A stretch of 19,162 nt of DNA from positions 1 to 19,162 of the forward strand of contig JBFLVQ010000097.1 of NCBI GenBank assembly GCA_040758525.1, given 5' to 3'. Position 1 is the stretch's first letter, and each line of letters opens with the position of its first letter. Positions 6,705 through 12,462 of the stretch are shown here, piece after piece. The DNA is from JBFLVQ01 sp040758525. GTDB taxonomy: Bacteria; Acidobacteriota; Blastocatellia; Chloracidobacteriales; JADJPF01. The notes under the pieces were generated by a model, which worked only from the letters and a program-made list of their open reading frames with translations, had not been told where the DNA came from and did not search any database. A program made the translations under genes and the position numbers.

Positions 6705-8240
6705 ATGAGACTCAAGCCTTCGCATCAACTTCTTATTATCCTCACGCTTACTGCACTCAATATTGTAGGCTATTTAGCTGTGATCTGGGCTGGCACGCTA
6801 CGTGGTTATCTACCCAATCCTTTTATTGCTGTGCGCGATATCTTGATCTTTATTCCATTCTTAATCTTCTTCTTCTGGTTGATACGTTGGCAACATTATC
6901 GTGGCGACTTAACTCTGCTTACGGCTACGTTATTACTATTTAGTATTGGTAATGTTGCACAGTTTCGTCTATTTTCTGATCCAGAATATGGTGTACGTGG
7001 ACAACAGAAGTATGAAGCACGTACTGCCAAGATGCAGACGATACTTAAGCGCAATATCGAAACTGCTTATGATGAGCGAAAAAAGATTGCCCTCTATGGT
7101 GATGCCGAGGCTAAACCACCAGCGCCAGATACTGCAGTTTTGCAGAGAGAGTCATCAATCAGTAAGCTGCTCACTTCACAATACACCTATGTACCAATTA
7201 TTGGCATTATTGGTATGGCAGTCGCCTTTCTCTTTTTACGCCGCGACACTTTCTTATCGTTTATTCAGAATTATAGTTTAACCATTGGTCTATTCACTTT
7301 TGCAGCTTTCTTAGTGCTGGTCTTCTTTAGTGTACGAGGAAAGTTTCTTGGTAATACAACTCCATGGGAGCCGGCAAAAATACTCTTTCTTTTTAGCTTT
7401 GCTGGTATTCTTACAGACAACTATCGCATTCTCTCACAGACCAGATGGGGACTGCCGCCTAGACGTATTTTGATACCCTTTCTTGCTGTTGCTGGCCTAC
7501 CAATATTGCCTTTCTTTGTGCTTAGCGATTTTGGTCAGATGTTGGTCTTTTTTGGTGTCTATGCGCTATTACTCTTTATTTCGGTACGAAAAGTTCCCCA
7601 GATCATTTATGCTACGCTGCTCTCAGCAGCTTTTGCCCCTATCTTCTATTTTGGTATTGGTATCCCTGATAGACTGAAGTTACGTGTACATCTTTGGCTC
7701 AACACCTGGCAAGCGCCACCGGCAGAGACTGCCTGGTGGCAACCCTTCTTCAACCGTATACAGAGCGAGTATGGCAGTCGTGTAATATCGAACCTAGATG
7801 CCTGGTTTGATCAAGCCTCACAGATTGCATTAGGGCTATTTGGTATTGAGAAAGGCGGGTTGTGGGGCCAGGGTTTAGGCCTAGGATTTCCTGAAGTAGT
7901 ACCAGTATCTGATTCAGATTTTATTTATGCAGCAATTGCTGAAGAGTTGGGTTTATTAGGCGGTCTAGTTATTATCATAGCGCTAGCAGCTTTGATATTT
8001 GCAGGTTTACGAATTGCGATTGAAGCACAAGATATGTTCACTAAACTGATTGCTGCTGGTGTAACAGGATTTCTAGGACTGCAAGCACTGGTAAACTTAG
8101 GTGGCGTACTGCGTCTATTACCTATGACAGGAATTACCCTGCCATTTGTTAGTCATGGTGGCTCTTCCTTGATCACTTCTTTTGTGATGCTAGGCATCCT
8201 CATGGCGATTTCACAGAGAAACGCAGAGGTGGTACGGTGA
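6705..8240 (+). CDS. rodA: RodA/FtsW-type SEDS peptidoglycan glycosyltransferase
   Basis: This 511-residue polytopic membrane protein belongs to the SEDS family, which polymerises lipid II into glycan strands with a partner class B PBP. I see about eleven hydrophobic segments. The family signature occurs at residues 464-487: NLGG, then LLPMTGITLPFVSHGGSS. The loop motif SDSDFIYAAIAEELG at 402-416 includes Asp405, which aligns with the acidic loop residue reported as essential in RodA. The N-terminal arrangement (two extra helices, then an FSIGNVAQFRL-type helix) resembles actinobacterial RodA/FtsW. Two features are odd: a hydrophilic, charged insert of about 70 residues at about 89-160 between membrane segments, and a longer loop at about 330-375. 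The ATG is 10 bases after the PBP stop with AGG about 8 bases upstream. The stop overlaps the next start (GTGA). Context favours RodA over FtsW. Confidence 0.93.
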   Translation: MRLKPSHQLLIILTLTALNIVGYLAVIWAGTLRGYLPNPFIAVRDILIFIPFLIFFFWLIRWQHYRGDLTLLTATLLLFSIGNVAQFRLFSDPEYGVRGQQKYEARTAKMQTILKRNIETAYDERKKIALYGDAEAKPPAPDTAVLQRESSISKLLTSQYTYVPIIGIIGMAVAFLFLRRDTFLSFIQNYSLTIGLFTFAAFLVLVFFSVRGKFLGNTTPWEPAKILFLFSFAGILTDNYRILSQTRWGLPPRRILIPFLAVAGLPILPFFVLSDFGQMLVFFGVYALLLFISVRKVPQIIYATLLSAAFAPIFYFGIGIPDRLKLRVHLWLNTWQAPPAETAWWQPFFNRIQSEYGSRVISNLDAWFDQASQIALGLFGIEKGGLWGQGLGLGFPEVVPVSDSDFIYAAIAEELGLLGGLVIIIALAALIFAGLRIAIEAQDMFTKLIAAGVTGFLGLQALVNLGGVLRLLPMTGITLPFVSHGGSSLITSFVMLGILMAISQRNAEVVR

Positions 8241-9622
8241 GCAAATTTGAAGTAGGAACAGTTTGTGATCGAGGACTTAGCCCGCGTCGGCCAATTAATG
8301 AAGATCGATATCTGGCAATACCAGAGAAAGGATTGTTTGTTGTAGCTGATGGTGTAGGTGGTGAACTGGCTGGCGAAGTCGCCAGTCAAACTGTTGTTGA
8401 TCAACTTACCGCATTTATACATGAGTATGATTGCCAGGAGAAATTAGAAGAGTCTCTTGCTCGTAGCTTGCAGCAGATCAATCAACAGATCTATGAAGCG
8501 GCACAGGAGAATCCTGGACTGACAGGTATGGCTAGCACAGTTGCGCTTGTCTGTATCAATGGCAAGTGGGGGATTGTTGCACATGTTGGTGACAGTCGTG
8601 TATACACATTGCGCAGTGGTGTATTACGACGTGAAACTCGCGACCATAATGATCTTGAAGATGCCTTGCGAGCCGGTGAAATTACCGAAGCAGACGCGCT
8701 TACCAACACTTCACGCAATATCATCAATCGTGCGCTGGGGGCAGAAAGTATAGTAGAACCAGAATTCAGCCGTATAGACATGAGCAAGACTGAGGCAATC
8801 TTGTTATGTACAGACGGCATTACCCGCCACATATTAGATCAAGAGTTGGAAGAGTTACTGCTCTCAGACCTAACCCCACAACAGATTAGCAACGAACTCA
8901 AGTGGCGCTGCCACTGGCGCGGCGCAGAAGATAATCTTACTGCCATTGTGATTAAGAATATGGCAACAGAATCAGAACGTACCCTACCACCAGTTAAAAC
9001 CACATCACGGCTGACTTTGAACAATTCCTCTAGGCAGACTTCGCTAATAAAAGTCAATGTCGGAGATTTTGCTAAAGGTCAATCAGATGAGCCTGAACAT
9101 ATACTTTTAGCAGAGTCGCCAGGTAAACCCGCAGGTACTAGACACGTACTTACCAATGCACTACTAATCCTAATAGCGATCTTATTGTTGGGGGGGGCAT
9201 TTTATGCTGGCATTTATGTTGCACAGAAAAACTTGATAGTGCCACATAGGGCGAATGTAAGTGTGGGCGGCGACGAATTCGGCGACTATAATTACTTGCG
9301 TGAGGGCGCCAGCACCAATACCGATTTTCAAAAAGCTTTGGAGTTGTTTGACAATCACGAATATAGCGCTGCCCGCAGTCGCTTTCAAACCCTGGCGCTA
9401 CGAGTACCAGCTCAGGCTCGCTATCATTACTGGCTAGCACGAGCCTGCTTTGAAACAGCAGACTATGCCAATGCGCTAAAGGGATTTCAAAAAGCGATCA
9501 GCTTGAATCTGAGTGTACCAACAGTTTATCTTTATGAAGCCCTCACCTATCAAGCACTGGGGCGAGAAAAAGAGGCTGCACAAAGTTTTAAACGCTTTGC
9601 GGAAGAGCGAGAAAAAAGCTAG
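8237..9622 (+). CDS. PP2C-family Ser/Thr phosphatase with one TM segment and C-terminal TPR ectodomain (PstP-like)
   Basis: This 461-residue protein should remove phosphate from Ser/Thr residues on the kinase and its substrates. Residues about 1-242 are a PP2C/PPM domain with metal-binding motifs: NED at 21-23, VADGVGG at 36-42, GDSR at 118-121, CTDG at 191-194 and EDN at 231-233. After a flexible linker (about 243-303) comes one transmembrane helix at about 305-328. Residues about 360-458 form TPR-like helical hairpins that should lie outside the membrane. Mycobacterial PstP has the same order of phosphatase, TM and ectodomain, but not a TPR. The GTG start overlaps the rodA stop (GTGA), with an AGAGG ribosome binding site. 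A run of eight G at 9190-9197 lies in the TM-coding part. The kinase gene follows after 27 bases, which supports a kinase/phosphatase pair. Confidence 0.93.
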   Translation: MSKFEVGTVCDRGLSPRRPINEDRYLAIPEKGLFVVADGVGGELAGEVASQTVVDQLTAFIHEYDCQEKLEESLARSLQQINQQIYEAAQENPGLTGMASTVALVCINGKWGIVAHVGDSRVYTLRSGVLRRETRDHNDLEDALRAGEITEADALTNTSRNIINRALGAESIVEPEFSRIDMSKTEAILLCTDGITRHILDQELEELLLSDLTPQQISNELKWRCHWRGAEDNLTAIVIKNMATESERTLPPVKTTSRLTLNNSSRQTSLIKVNVGDFAKGQSDEPEHILLAESPGKPAGTRHVLTNALLILIAILLLGGAFYAGIYVAQKNLIVPHRANVSVGGDEFGDYNYLREGASTNTDFQKALELFDNHEYSAARSRFQTLALRVPAQARYHYWLARACFETADYANALKGFQKAISLNLSVPTVYLYEALTYQALGREKEAAQSFKRFAEEREKS

Positions 9623-9649
9623 CTAATATTTATAGTCTCTTAATAAGTG

Positions 9650-11146
9650 ATGGCTCAATTACAACTAGAGAAAAATAGCTTAGTTGATAAACGCTATGAG
9701 ATAATCGAGCGTAAGGGCCAAGGTTCGTTTGCCGAGATCTTTATCGCCTACGACCGCTCTCAGCAGAATCAGCTTATTATCCTTAAAGCACTTAATACAA
9801 CATTACAAGGAACTCCTGATCCTGAGTTGGTAGAGACCTTAGAAGAGAATTTCCATAACGAGGTCATCGCGCTAGAGGCGGTACGCCATCCCAATATCAT
9901 TCGTTACCTAGGTCAAGGAAAGGCCCAAGATAGTAATGGTCAAGCTTTCCCTTATCTTGTCCTAGAATATATGGCAGGCGGAGATCTACTGCAAAGATGT
10001 CGGCAGCAACTGCTCAGTTTTGATGAGATGCTCTACTATGTCAAGCAGGTTTGCGAAGCGCTACACTGTGCACATGGCTGCCAGGTGATTCACCGAGATA
10101 TAAAACCTAATAACCTGCTACTGTCTGAAGATAGTAGTATTGTCAAAATTGCTGATTTTGGTGTTGCTAAGATCGCCCCACGCGCCAATGAAGAGGTCAC
10201 ACGTGTAGGCACAGACACTTATGCTGCACCAGAACACCATCCACTGATACTCACAGGAGATCTCAACGAACCTGCTCAACTTACCTCTTCAGCCGATATC
10301 TACTCGCTTGCCAAGACTGTCTATACGCTGCTTAGTGGCCAACCACCACGCCGCTTTACACACCGATCGATTATTGAACTTCCCACACAATTACAGCATG
10401 AACCCTGGGCCGAGCCATTGCTAAAAGTATTACGCCGTGCTACCGATGCACAGATTGAAAATCGCTATGCTGACGCAATCTCTTTTTATCAGGATCTAGC
10501 AGAAGTAAAGGTCGCCGCTGAAGAGGTAACACAAGTACGTACACGCAGTAATCAGACCGCTACGACTAGACCATTGGCAGTGACAATAAAACCCTCAGCA
10601 GAAAAGGGCGGCTATGTTCAGCAACAGGCTAAAATTGTTGTACAACTACCCTGTAAAGAGCCAAATCTATCAACATCGGATGAAAATAGACAACTAGACA
10701 AGGCTGTAGAACCTGAAGAGAAATCCGAAAAACCTTCGGAAAAGCCGACACAAAAAACAGCAACGGGCGCCAAACATAGTATTTTGGAACGAGCTGACAG
10801 TTTTATTTTTATACATCGCAAAAAAATTCTCACCCTCTGGGCGACAATACTATTTATCGGCCTCTCCTTCTTTTTTTATATGACTTTTCAATCCGCCGAT
10901 GCGCAAGGAGATCTTCCTGCTGCGGTGGTTACACGCGATGTCTTTATTCGTAGTGGACCAAGTATCTCTTCAAATGTGGTTGGCTGGCTGCGCTCAGGGG
11001 CAAAACTGCGTGTGTTAGAACACGAGCCAAACAACTGGTACTTAGTAGAAGTAGTCGAGGAAGAGGATCGCAAGACCTCGAAAGCAAAACAGGGTTGGGT
11101 CTATGGCTCTTATATCAATATCTCTCTAGACCTGGGAAAGGATTAA
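9650..11146 (+). CDS. Transmembrane Ser/Thr protein kinase with extracytoplasmic SH3-like domain (PknB-like)
   Basis: This 498-residue Hanks-type kinase is predicted to be active. Residues about 14-285 form the kinase domain: Gly loop GQGSFAE at 23-29, ATP-binding Lys46, HRDIKPNN at 148-155, DFG at 169-171 and APE at 193-195. The activation loop has threonines (184, 188, 190) suited to autophosphorylation. A charged Pro/Lys/Glu-rich linker (about 290-385) leads to one TM helix at about 393-413. Residues about 425-490 resemble a bacterial SH3 (SH3_3) domain, with VFIRSGPS, VVGWLRSG and QGWVYGSYI; such domains often bind wall material. There are no PASTA repeats, unlike PknB/StkP. A GTG at 9647 directly precedes the ATG at 9650. 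I prefer the ATG because neither has a clear ribosome binding site. The next gene starts 3 bases after the stop. Confidence 0.94.
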   Translation: MAQLQLEKNSLVDKRYEIIERKGQGSFAEIFIAYDRSQQNQLIILKALNTTLQGTPDPELVETLEENFHNEVIALEAVRHPNIIRYLGQGKAQDSNGQAFPYLVLEYMAGGDLLQRCRQQLLSFDEMLYYVKQVCEALHCAHGCQVIHRDIKPNNLLLSEDSSIVKIADFGVAKIAPRANEEVTRVGTDTYAAPEHHPLILTGDLNEPAQLTSSADIYSLAKTVYTLLSGQPPRRFTHRSIIELPTQLQHEPWAEPLLKVLRRATDAQIENRYADAISFYQDLAEVKVAAEEVTQVRTRSNQTATTRPLAVTIKPSAEKGGYVQQQAKIVVQLPCKEPNLSTSDENRQLDKAVEPEEKSEKPSEKPTQKTATGAKHSILERADSFIFIHRKKILTLWATILFIGLSFFFYMTFQSADAQGDLPAAVVTRDVFIRSGPSISSNVVGWLRSGAKLRVLEHEPNNWYLVEVVEEEDRKTSKAKQGWVYGSYINISLDLGKD

Positions 11147-11149
11147 GCT

Positions 11150-11944
11150 ATGGGTTTACTTGAGAAGTTTCGTCAATGGCTGGATGCCGATTATCAGGAA
11201 TCTTCGGAAAAGGAGTCGCGTCCTCGCAATAAGTCAGAGGAGTTCCTCGTCAGCGTAGCCCGTGAGATTGAGAATGTAATGAAGGAACAGATGTTTACAC
11301 CGCCCGGTGGACCTACCTATATACCACGTAATTACATTGTCTTTCTCAGTATTGATGATGATGCAGAGTGGCGGGGCGAGAAACGTCGCGGCCTTGAACA
11401 AGGGCTTTTCTATGTATTGTCAGAACAGGCATCCGCACTTGTCGGTACAGAACAACGCTTGCAGACCTCTTCTTTTGCCGTTGAACTACGTACTGATGGT
11501 ACACTGGAAAAGGGCAAATTCCGTGTCCAAGCAGTCTGGGATAATGAGACAGATAAGACGGCAGTACGCCCACGTAGTAAAAAAAGCCCTTTGACCGATG
11601 AAGAGACGATTGTGCGTACACGTAATCTCTTCCACATCAAGGTAAGCCGTAGCGGTGAGAATGAGGCACAGACATTCAATTTCAATCAGCCTGCTATTAC
11701 GATTGGCCGCGGCTCGCGTGACCAACAAGTTGACCTACCACTAGCTGGAGATATGGAGATCAGTCGTCATCAGGCTACTATTGAATACCAGCAAGGCCAT
11801 TTTAAGCTTACTTGTGCAGGTCGCAACTCAATAACGATAGCAGGAAAAGAGTTATTACCAGGTGAATCAGTAACAATAAATTCTGGCCAGCGTATTGAAA
11901 TCTCCTCTTATATCCTGCAGCCGGGTGAGTCAAATCGTAAATAA
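11150..11944 (+). CDS. Second FHA-domain protein, with a DUF3662-like N-terminal half
   Basis: This 264-residue cytoplasmic protein closes the wall-signalling group. Residues about 28-132 look related to the FhaA N-terminal domain (DUF3662): a helix, then YIPRNYIVFLSIDDDAEW, a long helix, and a final beta hairpin; this is weaker than for the first FHA protein. Residues about 160-258 form an FHA domain: ITIGRGSRD with Gly186-Arg187, ISRHQATIEY with Ser205, Arg206 and His207, and a shortened RNSITIAG loop at 225-232 in place of the usual NGT. Just before the domain, TDEETIVRT (149-157) resembles the acidic-Thr phosphorylation segment ahead of the FHA domain of GarA/OdhI. The gene starts 3 bases after the kinase stop with AAAGGA upstream, so coupling is likely. 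It is probably a kinase substrate or reader. Confidence 0.85.
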   Translation: MGLLEKFRQWLDADYQESSEKESRPRNKSEEFLVSVAREIENVMKEQMFTPPGGPTYIPRNYIVFLSIDDDAEWRGEKRRGLEQGLFYVLSEQASALVGTEQRLQTSSFAVELRTDGTLEKGKFRVQAVWDNETDKTAVRPRSKKSPLTDEETIVRTRNLFHIKVSRSGENEAQTFNFNQPAITIGRGSRDQQVDLPLAGDMEISRHQATIEYQQGHFKLTCAGRNSITIAGKELLPGESVTINSGQRIEISSYILQPGESNRK

Positions 11945-11964
11945 AAATTGCTATTTAGCAGTGC

Positions 11965-11992
11965 TTGACTACCAGCCATTGTACGCTATACT
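11965..11992 (+). promoter_or_regulatory. sigma70-type promoter for the 102-residue gene
   Basis: TTGACT (11965-11970), a 16-base spacer, and TATACT (11987-11992) form the best promoter match in the window. Transcription should start near 11999, leaving a leader of about 40 bases before the ATG at 12041. It lies just after the FHA gene stop, so the downstream gene need not depend on the long group upstream. Confidence 0.65.
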
Positions 11993-12040
11993 GCAACCTA
12001 ACACCAAAACTTGATTGGAAACCCGTGTGAAGGGTGGCGA

Positions 12041-12349
12041 ATGAGATTTGTCAATGGCTGGGGCCCAGAAGATGTTCAACTGCTTATCACGCGCACCGGT
12101 CAACCGGAAGAGGCAATTCTAAATTTCTGTCGTGCCATTGATAAACAGCTCTATCTGCTCTTACCTTCACATATAAAACGTGCCTCGCTCCACTTTCATC
12201 TACGTGTTACGGCTAATTCAACAGTAGCAGACGCCTCTCAGGTACCTGGTAAGACGAGCAACATACCGACTGTGGAGCGCATCAGAGCACGTACACGCTC
12301 CGATAATATTGTTCAGATTCAGGAGTTTTTGCAGCGCCGTGCCAAATAG
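12041..12349 (+). CDS. Unrecognised 102-residue protein
   Basis: I do not recognise this protein. I chose the ATG at 12041 because AAGGG at 12030-12034 gives a good Shine-Dalgarno with a 6-base spacer; an in-frame TTG at 12011 would add ten residues but has no such site. The sequence opens MRFVNGWGPEDVQLLITRTG and contains a probable amphipathic helix (EEAILNFCRAIDKQLYLLLP). After that comes a strand-like HFHLRV segment, a polar region, and a basic C-terminal helix ending in FLQRRAK. There is no signal peptide or membrane segment. The mixed alpha/beta pattern and basic tail suggest a small soluble protein, possibly binding nucleic acid or a partner, but this is only inference. Its own promoter and ribosome binding site support it as a real gene. 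It lies between the FHA gene and the transporter. Confidence 0.65.
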   Translation: MRFVNGWGPEDVQLLITRTGQPEEAILNFCRAIDKQLYLLLPSHIKRASLHFHLRVTANSTVADASQVPGKTSNIPTVERIRARTRSDNIVQIQEFLQRRAK

Positions 12350-12364
12350 GCAGGATAGGCAGGA
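12347..12364 (+). repeat. Tandem 9-base duplication over a stop codon
   Basis: TAGGCAGGA occurs twice in tandem at 12347-12355 and 12356-12364. The first copy begins with the TAG stop of the 102-residue gene. An 11-base string CAGGAGTTTTT also occurs at 12320-12330 and again at 12360-12370. These look like slippage products with no assigned role. Confidence 0.85.
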
Positions 12365-12388
12365 GTTTTTCTCTAGTGCTTGTCAGCG

Positions 12389-12417
12389 TTGACTTAATAT
12401 CCGGAATAGTATTTATT
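12389..12417 (+). promoter_or_regulatory. Possible promoter for the OPT transporter gene
   Basis: TTGACT (12389-12394) followed 17 bases later by TTTATT (12412-12417) is a moderate sigma70 match in the 113-base gap before the transporter gene. TATACA at 12423-12428 is another possible -10 but lacks a good -35. GGAG at 12455-12458 is the ribosome binding site for the ATG at 12463. Confidence 0.35.
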
Positions 12418-12462
12418 AAGCCTATACACTGAACGAAAAATCCTTCACTAATTTGGAGTCGT

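Noticed and set aside
8491..8832. Long open frame on the minus strand inside the phosphatase gene.
   Set aside because: It lies wholly inside a clear PP2C coding region, shows no family resemblance and is rich in Ser/Arg, as expected of an antisense shadow frame.
9647..9652. GTG at 9647 as the kinase start.
   Set aside because: It adds one Met directly before an ATG, and neither has a better ribosome binding site. The ATG at 9650 is the simpler choice.
4260..11944. The kinase/PBP/RodA group as a recently acquired island.
   Set aside because: Codon choice and base composition look the same as in the flanking genes by eye, and there are no tRNA, integrase, direct-repeat borders or IS remnants.
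11945..11964. Small TGCT/AGCA inverted repeat after the second FHA gene as a terminator.
   Set aside because: The stem is only 4 bp and has no T-run after it, so it does not qualify.
12011..12040. TTG at 12011 as the start of the 102-residue gene.
   Set aside because: The ATG at 12041 has AAGGG with a 6-base spacer. The TTG lies only about 12 bases after the predicted transcription start and has no ribosome binding site.
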